Positions 45,941 through 55,207 of a stretch of DNA of 64,000 nt are shown here, one piece after another. Positions within the stretch are counted from its first letter, which is position 1. Each line of letters opens with the position of its first letter. The position numbers and the translations under genes are program-made. The stretch is from NCBI GenBank assembly GCA_015232465.1, contig JADFZO010000003.1:10694-74693 (forward strand), given 5' to 3'. The stretch comes from Desulfamplus sp. Its GTDB lineage: Bacteria; Desulfobacterota; Desulfobacteria; Desulfobacterales; Desulfobacteraceae. Below the pieces are notes generated by a model. It had not been told where the DNA came from. It was given only the letters and a program-made list of their open reading frames with translations, and searched no databases.

Positions 45941-46909
45941 ATGAGACAATCAAAAAGATTTATATTAAAACTTGCAGCCTTTGCTCTCCTAAATTTAGCC
46001 ATAATGGTAAGCCTTTTGCTCTTTTTTTCAGGCAAAAATAGAGATATTCGGTTTAAAAATTGGGAGACTGAGTCAAATCTTTTGGTAATTAGAGAAGATG
46101 AGGTTTACGATGTTGCAATACTTGGCACATCAAGGGGCAGAGTCTTTTCTCGCGACTCAAACCACTTGACAGTTGAGTCTATTTTACAAAAAAGGGTGGT
46201 AAATCTATCCAAAGGCGGAGGGGGGGGGCTTATGCCTGCAAAGGTGCATCTCTCCCACTTTTATCGAAGAGGTAATAGGGCTAATCAAATACTCTATTTT
46301 GTTGACCCTTGGATCTTTTTCTGCCCAATAAATAATGAAAACAACACCTTTTTTCTGCGTGATGAGCCGTTTGAAATATCAATTTTATTGGATTTGATTT
46401 TAAATAGATTCCCTTCAGAGCGTATAATCTCCTATATTCAGATGATAGCTGTTGATGATTGGAAATCTATTAGCCAATACGCTGCACCTGGCCTTGATAA
46501 GCTCACTTTAAAGGCAATTGATCCTGTTAAACTTGAGGAGGCAAGAGAGCACTATCTTGGGCTTTACGATTATAGTAAGTTTGACCATTACAGCAGTTTT
46601 GTAAGCGACATAAACAGATTAACCAAACAGCACAACAGCAAAATTACCTACATTATGCTCCCTATTTTGATGGAGAATTTTCCCGGTGCTAAAGAGGTTG
46701 ATGAAAAGCTAAAAAAGATAATAGAAAACGATCTAACTTCTCAAAATTTAAGGGATAAAAATAGTGTTAATTACCACAATCTAATTGATAAGATGCAAGA
46801 TAGGCAATTTTTTTATGATCACATGCACTTTAATAACTATGGTGTTGCCCATTTTACTAAAACGTATTTAATACCAATTTTGGATAACCCCACTTCTGTC
46901 CAATTTTAA
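45941..46909 (+). CDS. Membrane-anchored SGNH-like protein, partner of the MBOAT acyltransferase
   Basis: 322 residues with a single N-terminal membrane helix (about 9-29) and a periplasmic domain. The putative nucleophile Ser64 lies in LGTSRG, and a C-terminal DHMH block (D293, H296) completes the SGNH-type catalytic set. It follows the MBOAT gene by 32 bases, the layout of AlgI/AlgX-like systems where the SGNH protein puts acetyl groups on the polymer. The link to an exact family is inferred from these residues and context. Confidence 0.7.
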   Translation: MRQSKRFILKLAAFALLNLAIMVSLLLFFSGKNRDIRFKNWETESNLLVIREDEVYDVAILGTSRGRVFSRDSNHLTVESILQKRVVNLSKGGGGGLMPAKVHLSHFYRRGNRANQILYFVDPWIFFCPINNENNTFFLRDEPFEISILLDLILNRFPSERIISYIQMIAVDDWKSISQYAAPGLDKLTLKAIDPVKLEEAREHYLGLYDYSKFDHYSSFVSDINRLTKQHNSKITYIMLPILMENFPGAKEVDEKLKKIIENDLTSQNLRDKNSVNYHNLIDKMQDRQFFYDHMHFNNYGVAHFTKTYLIPILDNPTSVQF

Positions 46910-47397
46910 TGGAGGGGATAGATAAAACCATGCTAACAACACTTGAAAAAAAGATAATTGCATCACTTCAAGGCAATATTCCAGTAACATCACACCCTTT
47001 TTTAGAGCTTGCCCAAAATATAGGCGTATCAGAGGCGGAGTATCTTAATGTGGTAAAGAGCCTAAGTGAGCGGGGGATAATCAGGCGGTTTGGAGCTACC
47101 TTAAAGCATCAAAACTCAGGATTTAAAGCCAATGCTATGGTTGCTTGGAGAGTTGATGAAGATAGGGTTCAAGATGTGGGCAGAATCATGGCTTCTTTTG
47201 ATGAGGTTACCCACTGTTATAGGCGAAACCCCGCCCCAACTTGGAGATACAATCTCTATACTATGGTACACGGTCCTGATGAAGATGCCTGTAGGGCAAT
47301 TGCAGCAAAGCTCTCAAAAGCCTCAAGAGTTGATGATTACACACTTTTGTTTAGCACCCGTGAGCTTAAAAAGACATCTATGAACTATTTTGCATGA
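46909..47397 (+). CDS. ahbB: Siroheme decarboxylase-type (Ahb) Lrp/AsnC-like protein
   Basis: 162 residues of Lrp/AsnC architecture: a winged helix (about 10-62, EYLNVVKSLSERGIIRRFGA), then a RAM-like domain with VTHCYRRNPAPTWRYNLYTM. This pattern matches AhbA/AhbB, which decarboxylate siroheme to 12,18-didecarboxysiroheme in the alternative haem route of sulfate reducers and methanogens. Whether it is AhbA or AhbB is uncertain; I favour AhbB by the HCYRR phrase. The ATG at 46909 overlaps the previous stop by one base; a second ATG at 46930 is also possible. Confidence 0.75.
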   Translation: MEGIDKTMLTTLEKKIIASLQGNIPVTSHPFLELAQNIGVSEAEYLNVVKSLSERGIIRRFGATLKHQNSGFKANAMVAWRVDEDRVQDVGRIMASFDEVTHCYRRNPAPTWRYNLYTMVHGPDEDACRAIAAKLSKASRVDDYTLLFSTRELKKTSMNYFA

Positions 47398-47418
47398 TTT
47401 TTAAAAAAAGCCTATCCA

Positions 47419-48873
47419 TTGTCTGATAACTCTCCTCATATACTCTGTGTAAATCCTTGGATACACGATTTTGCAGCCTTTGATTTTTGGGCAAAACCGT
47501 TAGGGTTACTTCAACTTGCAGCAATAATAAGAGCTGGCGGAGCTGAGGTCTCATTTTTGGACTGCCTTGATAGATTTCACCCAAAATATCTTCAAGAGAT
47601 CGGCAAAAAAAAATTAAAAACTTTAGATGATGGTCGAGGCTCTTTCAGAAAAAGGTCAATCCCTTTGCCTAATGGGGTTGAGATTGAAGCAAAATATATC
47701 TCATCAACAGAAAAACTCTCACCTGAAAAGAAGAGGCTATTTTTAGGAAAATCTTTTTCTCGATATGGAGTTGAACCTGATTGGTTTAGGCAGGATTTAA
47801 AGGCTCTTTCTGATAAAATAGGAGCTAAAAACGGGGGTAAATTTGGCAAACCAGACCTAATTTTAGTTACATCTCTTATGACCTATTGGGCATCTGGAGT
47901 AAAAGAGACAATATCTCTCATAAAGGAGATATTTCCTGATACCCCTGTTGTGCTTGGGGGTATTTATGCAACGCTCTGTACTGCACATGCTAAAAAAAAC
48001 TCTATGGCTGACGAGGTTATAATTAGAAGCGGAGAGCAGCAGATTTTTGATATTATTAAAAAATATACAGGTTTTTCACTTAGTAGCACCATCTCTTCCA
48101 TTTCAATTTCGCCTTTAAATCTTGATTTGCTTCCATATCCAGCACTTGATCTTGTATCAAGACTCACATACGCCCCTATTTTGACCTCAAGAGGTTGCCC
48201 ATTTACCTGCTCATATTGTGCCTCATCTTTTCTTGAGCCTCAGATGAGACGTAGATCACCTGAATCTGTTTTTGACGAGATATGTTACTGGCACAAAAAT
48301 TATGGAGTTCACAATTTTGCCTTTTACGATGATGCACTCTTAATTGATCCTGAAAAATATATCCTTCCACTTTTGGATAAAATATTGAGTTTACCCCTCT
48401 CTTTTTACACCCCAAATGCTCTGCACATCAGGCAGATGACAAAAGATGTTGCAAGTATGATGTTTAAAACAGGCTTTAAAACTATTCGCCTTGGGCTTGA
48501 GACAACCGATTTTTCAACCACACGCAAAGATGATAAAAAGGTTAGGGCAGATGAATTTTTTTATGCAGTTGGAATGTTAAAAGAGGCTGGATTTAGGCAA
48601 GAGGAGATTGGAGCTTACCTGTTGTGCGGCTTGCCAAACCAGAACCTTGATGATGTTGAGCAATCTATCGCTCTTGTAAAGAAGAGCGGTATTATGCCAG
48701 TTCTTGCCTACTACACCCCAATACCCCATACACCAATGTGGCAGGAGGCTGTTAAAGTCTCAAGGTTTGATTTGGAAAATGAGCCTTTTTTTACCAACAA
48801 CACCCTTTTCCCCTGCGTTAATAGTGAGCATGATATAAAAAAGATTTCTGAATTGAAAAAAATGGCAAAATAA
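47419..48873 (+). CDS. B12-binding domain radical SAM protein
   Basis: 484 residues. A cobalamin-binding-like domain (about 1-220) with PLGLLQLAAIIRAGGAEV and VVLGGIYATL is followed by the radical SAM barrel with the Fe-S motif CPFTCSYC (C260, C264, C267) and LGLETTD. It starts at TTG (47419), with no better codon nearby. Such enzymes methylate or rearrange unactivated carbons; the substrate is unknown. It follows the Ahb gene by 21 bases, but it lacks the features of AhbC/AhbD, which have no B12 domain. Confidence 0.75.
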   Translation: MSDNSPHILCVNPWIHDFAAFDFWAKPLGLLQLAAIIRAGGAEVSFLDCLDRFHPKYLQEIGKKKLKTLDDGRGSFRKRSIPLPNGVEIEAKYISSTEKLSPEKKRLFLGKSFSRYGVEPDWFRQDLKALSDKIGAKNGGKFGKPDLILVTSLMTYWASGVKETISLIKEIFPDTPVVLGGIYATLCTAHAKKNSMADEVIIRSGEQQIFDIIKKYTGFSLSSTISSISISPLNLDLLPYPALDLVSRLTYAPILTSRGCPFTCSYCASSFLEPQMRRRSPESVFDEICYWHKNYGVHNFAFYDDALLIDPEKYILPLLDKILSLPLSFYTPNALHIRQMTKDVASMMFKTGFKTIRLGLETTDFSTTRKDDKKVRADEFFYAVGMLKEAGFRQEEIGAYLLCGLPNQNLDDVEQSIALVKKSGIMPVLAYYTPIPHTPMWQEAVKVSRFDLENEPFFTNNTLFPCVNSEHDIKKISELKKMAK

Positions 48874-48946
48874 AATATAGTCCCCTCGCTTTGTTAGGAT
48901 TATGTTAGTTTTTTATTAGTTCTCTGTTAAAGAGAGGGGGGAATCA

Positions 48947-50617
48947 TTGAATTTAATTGAAATTCTGATACAGACTTTAGGTGGCTTAGGGCTTTTTATA
49001 CTTGGTATGAAGATGATGACAGAGGGCCTTGAGATGACTGCTGGGCACAGAATTAAAAAGATTCTAAGTGCCATATCATCAAACCGAGTTATTGGCTGTC
49101 TAACTGGTGCTGGTGTTACTGCCATTATCCAATCTTCATCTGCAACAACTGTTATGCTTATTGGTTTTGTTGGTGCTGGGATTATGAGTTTTGAACAGGC
49201 TGTTGGCGTTGTTCTTGGTGCAAATGTTGGTACAACCATGACAGCACAGATGATCTCTTTAAAACTAACTGGTCTTGCCCTTCCTGCTGTTGCAATTGGA
49301 GTCCCTGTTAAATACTTTTCAAAAAGCCGATACTATCGCCATATTGGGGAGATAATTTTAGGGTTTGGTCTTCTATTTTATGGAATGACCGTAATGGGTG
49401 ATGGGCTTGCCCCTATAAAATCTGATCCTAATTTTGTAGCCTTTTTCACAAAGTTTACCACAGACTCGCTTGGAGGGATTTTATTGTGTGTAGCTGTTGG
49501 TGCAATGGTAACTATAATGGTTCAATCTTCATCTGCCACAGTTGGTCTTACCATGACGCTTGCATCTCAAGGATTAATCTCATTTCCTACAGCTATGGCT
49601 CTTGTTTTGGGTGAAAATATTGGCACAACAATAACTGCTGAACTTGCAACAATTGGCTCTTCAAGCATTAGTGCACATAGAACAGCAAGGGCACACACCC
49701 TTTTTAATGTTATTGGCGTTGGTATGATGGTAATTATCTTTCCTCTCTTTATAAAGCTGGTGCTATTTGCCACAGATATAATGGGTGCAGGAGATGTAAA
49801 CCATACAGTGAATGGGCAGTATGTAAATATTACCAGATACATTGCCAACGGGCACACACTTTTTAATGTTATTAATGCTTCATTTTTTCTATTGTTTCTT
49901 CCAACTCTGACTAAAACAGCGATTTTGCTATCTCCTAAGGAGAAAAAAAAGGAGCGTTATAAATTGCCTGTATTTGACTCAAGGTTTATTGACTCTCCTA
50001 TTGGTGCTCTTGCAAAAGTTCATGGTGAAGTTATGAAAATGGCTGAATTTACAAGGAATCGTTTGCAGAATCTTTCAAAATGTATTAAGATTAGAGATGA
50101 TGACAAGTTGGGCGAAAGAGAGGCAGTAGAAGAACATATTGATACCATGCAGCTTGTGATAACCCAATATCTCACAACAATATATCAAGGTGGAGTTAGC
50201 GAATATGAGGCTGATGAAATATCTGAGATGATGCGTATCACAAATAACCTTGAGAGGATTGGGGACTCTATGGAGAATGCTTCACAAGCTATTGAGCGAA
50301 TGTATAACCAGGATATTCTATTGACCCCAGATGCTCTAAACGATCTTGAAGCTATTGCAAGAGAGGTTGATATATTTTTTGATATGGTCATAAAGGAGAT
50401 GAAAGAGAAGTCAGATGACTTTTTCCAAAAAGCAGAGGCACAGGAAAACCTTATAGATTCAATGAGAGAGCGAATGCGAAATGATCACATAGAGAGATTA
50501 AGACAGAGCAAATGTTCGGTTGATTCTGGTCTTTTATATATATCACTTCTTTCTAATTACGAAAAGATGGGTGATTACTGCTTCAATATTGCAATTGGTG
50601 TTAATAGGATAAAATAA
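48947..50617 (+). CDS. Na+/phosphate cotransporter with PhoU-like domain
   Basis: 556 residues of NptA/YjbB type: two inverted transporter repeats with the QSSSAT signatures (IIQSSSATTVMLIGF and MVQSSSATVGLTMT), then a cytoplasmic PhoU-like four-helix domain (about 355-550). The TTG at 48947 is chosen because a strong GAGAGGGGGG lies 5 bases before it. It moves phosphate, in or out, depending on the sodium gradient. The unknown HIT/GalT-like gene starts 6 bases later. Confidence 0.85.
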   Translation: MNLIEILIQTLGGLGLFILGMKMMTEGLEMTAGHRIKKILSAISSNRVIGCLTGAGVTAIIQSSSATTVMLIGFVGAGIMSFEQAVGVVLGANVGTTMTAQMISLKLTGLALPAVAIGVPVKYFSKSRYYRHIGEIILGFGLLFYGMTVMGDGLAPIKSDPNFVAFFTKFTTDSLGGILLCVAVGAMVTIMVQSSSATVGLTMTLASQGLISFPTAMALVLGENIGTTITAELATIGSSSISAHRTARAHTLFNVIGVGMMVIIFPLFIKLVLFATDIMGAGDVNHTVNGQYVNITRYIANGHTLFNVINASFFLLFLPTLTKTAILLSPKEKKKERYKLPVFDSRFIDSPIGALAKVHGEVMKMAEFTRNRLQNLSKCIKIRDDDKLGEREAVEEHIDTMQLVITQYLTTIYQGGVSEYEADEISEMMRITNNLERIGDSMENASQAIERMYNQDILLTPDALNDLEAIAREVDIFFDMVIKEMKEKSDDFFQKAEAQENLIDSMRERMRNDHIERLRQSKCSVDSGLLYISLLSNYEKMGDYCFNIAIGVNRIK

Positions 50618-50623
50618 AAATCA

Positions 50624-52309
50624 ATGGGCAACAATAAACCTTTAAATAGATTAAAATCTTTAAGAAGCTGTGTCTCTGAAGATGGTCAATTTATTGTTGG
50701 TATTCACAGACCAGCATTTAACATCGAACTTTTACGGCAAAATAGATACATTGAACCACTTGGAATGTTGCCTGATGGTAGTGAAGTTAAAAATGGGATA
50801 AATTTCCCTGATAGATGTGTTAATGAGCCTAATGCAGATATAATTTATGAGATTTATAATCCATTTTCATTTCGTGGCACAACCTATATCAACTCAGCAT
50901 GGGCTGACCAAAAGGCTGGAAGAGCAGAGTTGATAAAATTACCCAGCCCCCCTCCTTGCTCACTTAATCAAATGTTTACCAATTTTATGAGTGATTCATC
51001 TTGTTTTAGCAACTTTTTATCCAAACTTCCATATCCTCTTAAAATTGCCCTTGCACAAAGCACAACTGATAAAGATGATCTTATTGCACTATTACCTTTC
51101 TGCTGCACTATTTTGTATGATGATGCAAAAAATCCATCTGGACTTTTATTCAAAATGGGAAAAAATGGAGAGCCAACTGCTGAGATACACGATCACACTC
51201 TATTTGATATAATTGGAAATAACCCTTATCTTCCAGATAGTTATAAGCGGGCTATGGTTTTAAAGCCCGGTATTCAGGGAAAGAGCGAGATAACAGGCGA
51301 GTGGTTAGAAGATGATAAAATTGAGGCTAAAAGTCATGTTTTTGAGTATTTAAGGCGTAATAGCTATATCCCATGGGGGCATTTTGCAGCCAATACAGCA
51401 GATGACACTGTAAGATATAGCATAAATGATCTTAAAATGGCTGATATGTTTGGTATGCGTCATCTATATTATCAAAGGACATATCTTAGGTTGGCAGAGC
51501 AATTAAATATATCTTTTAAAACATCATCAAAGACCATACCAGTTGATGAGCTTGAGAGCCTTAGATGCTCAATAATCAAAGAGCTTGACAGCTCAAGAGC
51601 AGATAATCTGCAGTTTAATGGCTCTTTGTGGGGTTGGAATTTTGGTTTTGATTGCTCTCAATCTGGTTATAGACTGCACGCATCGCATCAGCAGATTCAT
51701 CAGCAATATGCCATGGTTCCCAAAAGGGTTTTATGCTCCACCGCTAAAAATATAGCTGATGAGCCAACACAAGAAGAGAGCATTCAAAGCTATGCTTGCG
51801 GAGATATGGTGGCTGATTTTATTCAATATTATAAAGATATGACTGGCAAAGATTTTTTTGACAACTACATAAATGCTATAAGATCAAATAGACGCACTGA
51901 TGGCAAAAAGCGAGAACCATCAAGTCTTATAGTTTATGAAGACTCTAATGTAATTTTGTTTGTTCCAAAGGCTCAAACATCTCAGTGGGAGCTTCAACTT
52001 ATGGCATTAAAGAGTTGTGGCAATATTCTTGAGGCAGATTCAAAGATGAGGGCATCTTTAGATAGAGCTATTTTTACTGCACTTAAGATTCTTGAGAGAT
52101 TAGGTGTAAAAATGGTAACTGCAATCGAGTTTTCAAAGAGATTTGACTCAAAAGATAGGGATCAGAGGCTACTTTATTCATTTGTGCCAAAATTACCAGA
52201 ATCTCCAGGTGCTTTTAGTGAGGCACAGCTTAGATGGATCAATGGGCACTATCCAGAGGATTTTGCCGATGCTTGCAAAATGAAGCTAACTCAAAATATT
52301 CCATCTTGA
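50624..52309 (+). CDS. Unrecognised protein with HIT/GalT-like motif
   Basis: 561 residues, no signal peptide or membrane helix. I do not recognise the family. The motif LHASHQQIH (about 351-359) resembles the HIT/GalT catalytic loop, where the fifth position His and the following Gln align with HPHGQ. The C-terminal stretch SSLIVYEDSNVILFVPKAQ (about 437-455) looks like the beta-strand edge seen in HIT/GalT folds. A nucleotidyltransferase or nucleotide phosphorylase role is therefore possible. It follows the phosphate transporter by 6 bases, so a phosphate- or nucleotide-linked job is plausible. Sequence-level certainty is low. Confidence 0.6.
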   Translation: MGNNKPLNRLKSLRSCVSEDGQFIVGIHRPAFNIELLRQNRYIEPLGMLPDGSEVKNGINFPDRCVNEPNADIIYEIYNPFSFRGTTYINSAWADQKAGRAELIKLPSPPPCSLNQMFTNFMSDSSCFSNFLSKLPYPLKIALAQSTTDKDDLIALLPFCCTILYDDAKNPSGLLFKMGKNGEPTAEIHDHTLFDIIGNNPYLPDSYKRAMVLKPGIQGKSEITGEWLEDDKIEAKSHVFEYLRRNSYIPWGHFAANTADDTVRYSINDLKMADMFGMRHLYYQRTYLRLAEQLNISFKTSSKTIPVDELESLRCSIIKELDSSRADNLQFNGSLWGWNFGFDCSQSGYRLHASHQQIHQQYAMVPKRVLCSTAKNIADEPTQEESIQSYACGDMVADFIQYYKDMTGKDFFDNYINAIRSNRRTDGKKREPSSLIVYEDSNVILFVPKAQTSQWELQLMALKSCGNILEADSKMRASLDRAIFTALKILERLGVKMVTAIEFSKRFDSKDRDQRLLYSFVPKLPESPGAFSEAQLRWINGHYPEDFADACKMKLTQNIPS

Positions 52310-52334
52310 CACCTTGATAGCGGTTTTTTATATT
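52306..52334 (+). promoter_or_regulatory. Sigma-70 promoter for minCDE
   Basis: TTGACA (52306-52311), a 17-base spacer and TATATT (52329-52334). This is close to consensus. It starts inside the stop region of the previous gene and lies 60 bases before minC. Confidence 0.65.
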
Positions 52335-52393
52335 GAGAACTAAATTTTTTATAACCGCACTAAAAGATAGATAGAATGAGGTGAAAAAATAGT

Positions 52394-53137
52394 GTGAATC
52401 AACACCAGAAAATGGAGAAGAGTTTAGTTACTAACGAGATTTCAGCAGTTAAATTAAGAGGGGTTGGAGATGGATTTAAGCTAACACTTGATCCTACTAT
52501 GCCAGAGGAAGTTATACTAAAAGAGATAACTGCACTCTTTGAACCCCTTAAACATCTTTCGGTAAATACAAAGGTTGTCCTTGATATTGGTAACGTTCAA
52601 GGTTATGATAATCTTATAAGAGATATAAAATTCTTACTTAAAAGCCGCTTTGATGTTGGCGGTGTAATACAGCACTCTGAAAAAATATCAGGTGTTGGAA
52701 AAGATAGTGGTTCAACAATTAACCATCGTAGTAATTCCAATAAAGATAACAGCAGGGGTTGGGTTACAGATAGAAGTGATGCTCTTATTCTAACAGGAAG
52801 GGTAAGATCGGGTCAGAAGATAGAGACACAGAGCCATCTTATAATTGCGGGCAATGTAAATCCTGGTGCTGAACTTACTGCTGGTGGCAATATTATTGTG
52901 CTTGGAGCGCTTTTAGGGCAGGTTTATGCTGGTTATCCTGATGATGAGTATGCTTTTGTTATGGCTCTTGATTTTCGACCTACCCAAGTTCAGATTGGTG
53001 GTGTAGTATCTATTGAGATAAATAGCGAGTTTGTTGGAAAACCAGTATTTGCAACAGTGAAAGATAATAAAATTATTACCGAAGATTATATAAAAACTCA
53101 GCCATTTGGTAAAATTCAGTGGCCCACTGTGATGTAG
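52394..53137 (+). CDS. minC: Septum-site-determining protein MinC
   Basis: 247 residues with an N-terminal FtsZ-inhibiting domain (about 1-115) and the C-terminal beta-helix that binds MinD (LTGRVRSGQKIETQSHLIIA and GNVNPGAELTAGGNIIVLG). The two parts are joined by a Ser/Asn/Asp-rich linker. It starts at GTG (52394), with GAGGTG upstream. MinC blocks FtsZ ring assembly at cell poles. Confidence 0.92.
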   Translation: MNQHQKMEKSLVTNEISAVKLRGVGDGFKLTLDPTMPEEVILKEITALFEPLKHLSVNTKVVLDIGNVQGYDNLIRDIKFLLKSRFDVGGVIQHSEKISGVGKDSGSTINHRSNSNKDNSRGWVTDRSDALILTGRVRSGQKIETQSHLIIAGNVNPGAELTAGGNIIVLGALLGQVYAGYPDDEYAFVMALDFRPTQVQIGGVVSIEINSEFVGKPVFATVKDNKIITEDYIKTQPFGKIQWPTVM

Positions 53138-53165
53138 CAAATTGATAATTGAGATGAGGTGTTAA

Positions 53166-53969
53166 TTGGAAGGTAAAATAATAGTAGTAACATCAGGTAA
53201 GGGAGGGGTAGGTAAGACAACTGCTACAGCCTCCATTGGTGCTGCCCTTGCTCTTGAAGGTAATCGGGTGGCTGTAATTGATATGGATATTGGTCTTAGA
53301 AACTTAGATGTAGTTTTAGGGCTTGAAAATCGGATAGTGTTCAACATTGTTGATGTGGTGAACAAAAGATGCAATCTATCTCAGGCATTGATACGAGACA
53401 GAAGAATTGAGAACCTATTTTTAGTTCCAGCATCTCAAAGCGATAACAAAGATGTCCTTACCCCGCTTGGAGTGCAGCGAGTTGCAAAGCAGTTAAAGAG
53501 TGAATTTGACTATGTTATTATGGACTCGCCTGCTGGTATTGAGAAGGGATTTGAAAATTCAGTTGTTGCAGCAGATGAGGCTATTGTAATCTGCACTCCT
53601 GATGTATCATCTATTAGAGATGCAGATAGAGTTATTGGTCTTTTGTATGCCCGCTCTATAACCCCTCGTCTTGTTGTGAACAGAATCATACCTGAGATGG
53701 TGGCAAGGGGCGATATGTTAAGCCACGAAGATGTTATGGACGTCTTATCAATTGATCTTTTAGGTCTTGTTCCTATGGATGATCAGGTTGTTGTTTCAAC
53801 CAATACTGGTATGCCGCTTGTTATGCAAAATCAATCTTTAGCTGGTCAAGCATTTAGAAGAATTGCAAAACGAATTAATGGTGAGCCAGAGATTCCTATA
53901 CAGGTTCCTACTGCTATGAAGACAGGATTTTGGAGCAAAATTACACAGAAATTAGGTTTGACCAAATGA
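53166..53969 (+). CDS. minD: Septum-site-determining ATPase MinD
   Basis: 267 residues, deviant Walker A KGGVGKTT (about residues 11-18), DMDIGLRNLDVVLGLENR, and a C-terminal amphipathic membrane-targeting helix (TGFWSKITQKLGL). It begins at TTG (53166), 5 bases after GAGGTG. It recruits MinC to the membrane, and MinE displaces it. Its stop lies in the start region of minE. Confidence 0.95.
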   Translation: MEGKIIVVTSGKGGVGKTTATASIGAALALEGNRVAVIDMDIGLRNLDVVLGLENRIVFNIVDVVNKRCNLSQALIRDRRIENLFLVPASQSDNKDVLTPLGVQRVAKQLKSEFDYVIMDSPAGIEKGFENSVVAADEAIVICTPDVSSIRDADRVIGLLYARSITPRLVVNRIIPEMVARGDMLSHEDVMDVLSIDLLGLVPMDDQVVVSTNTGMPLVMQNQSLAGQAFRRIAKRINGEPEIPIQVPTAMKTGFWSKITQKLGLTK

Positions 53970-53980
53970 GGATAGATTCC

Positions 53981-54265
53981 ATGCTTAACGGATTGATGAA
54001 AAAGTTTGCAGGTAAAAAATCCAGTAAGGATACTGCCAAGAAGAGGTTACAGTTTGCCCTTGTGTATGATAAGCTGGAGATCAATGAGATGACGCTGGAG
54101 AGTCTTCAAAAAGATATTGTGGAGGTTATTTCAAAATATTTTGAGATTGATACTAAATCTCTGCAGCTTGAAGTTCAGCGAGAGCAAGAACTATCTGCCC
54201 TTGTCTTTAATACTCCTATATTGTGCGTAAAGAAGAATCGGGCATATAATTCACAAAAAACTTAA
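53981..54265 (+). CDS. minE: Cell division topological specificity factor MinE
   Basis: About 94 residues. The ATG at 53981 is chosen because it aligns with the short amphipathic start of MinE (MLNGLMKKFAGKK) and has GAGG 9 bases before it. The alternative ATG at 53966 overlaps the minD stop and would add five residues. The anti-MinCD helix region TAKKRLQFALVYDK and the C-terminal topological specificity domain follow. minE closes the minCDE operon. Confidence 0.9.
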   Translation: MLNGLMKKFAGKKSSKDTAKKRLQFALVYDKLEINEMTLESLQKDIVEVISKYFEIDTKSLQLEVQREQELSALVFNTPILCVKKNRAYNSQKT

Positions 54266-54307
54266 AAAAAATCTGTGTAATAACTTTACAAAATAGTCTG
54301 TTTGCTA

Positions 54308-55168
54308 TCAACTGGCAATTATATTTGATTGTTGGATTATTTTAAAAAGACGGTTGCCAGTTTCTATACCAAGATCAATAAAATCTGGACCATAAACTTT
54401 ACCAGTATCTGTTCTAAATGTGCTCTTTATCTCTTCTAATATCTGCATACCATAGGGGTAGCGGCTCATAAAATCAGAGATAGGTGCATTTGAGAAGATA
54501 ACCATATCCCACAACGTATGGGTAAAATTATCAGGTCCCCATCTAAACTTATCAGCATCATAAAGTGCGTTTGATATAAGCAAACACTTTTGGTTGCACT
54601 CTTTATCCCTACTCTTCCTGCCCTGCTTTTGTGTCATCTTCTTATTAACATCTCTATTTTGAAATGCCTCATGTTCACTGATTGCACAGCATATAATATC
54701 AATCTCCTCTTCTCTAAGGGGATAGTTGCCTGTTGATAAAAATGTCTTTGTAAACTTTGCCCCAGCTATTGAGTGCTGCTTCTCCTTTCTTTTTATATCA
54801 TGTAAAAGCCCTGCTATCTGAACCAGCAAGATATTATCTGTTACCTTGCTGGATTGTTCTATTGTTATATTTTTTGTCTGATTTGCCAATGATGAGGGTA
54901 ACTTCGATTTGTCTTCCATCTCCATCTCCACCTGAATAATTGCTCCAGCATCTACGCAGACTAAATCAGAGTGGCTCATACCATGTCCAAAATCATCTTC
55001 AATTATTGAGTTTATCTCCTGTTTAATTCTAATTAGCAGAGGGTGCGAATGGAGCATCTGCCGTGAAAAGAGTCTCTCTTTTTCAAACGCTTTATAAAAT
55101 TTAGGAGAAGGCAGCATAGCTAAAATGTTGCGAGCCTCCTCCCTTAATTGAAGATAGATTTTGTTCAT
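54308..55168 (-). CDS. HD-domain metal-dependent phosphohydrolase
   Basis: 286 residues with the HD-type ligand set: a His at GHGMSHSDLV, HD in GLLHDIKR, a later His in EHEAF and an Asp in DADKFRWG. Such enzymes hydrolyse phosphomonoesters or cyclic nucleotides, but the substrate is unknown. Residues 88-106 and 185-205 are charged insertions. It is convergent with minE (42-base gap) and separated by 39 bases from aspS upstream on the same strand. Confidence 0.75.
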   Translation of the reverse strand: MNKIYLQLREEARNILAMLPSPKFYKAFEKERLFSRQMLHSHPLLIRIKQEINSIIEDDFGHGMSHSDLVCVDAGAIIQVEMEMEDKSKLPSSLANQTKNITIEQSSKVTDNILLVQIAGLLHDIKRKEKQHSIAGAKFTKTFLSTGNYPLREEEIDIICCAISEHEAFQNRDVNKKMTQKQGRKSRDKECNQKCLLISNALYDADKFRWGPDNFTHTLWDMVIFSNAPISDFMSRYPYGMQILEEIKSTFRTDTGKVYGPDFIDLGIETGNRLFKIIQQSNIIAS

Positions 55169-55207
55169 ATCTGCCTGTATATTTTGGATTTATATCTCTT
55201 ATCTACC

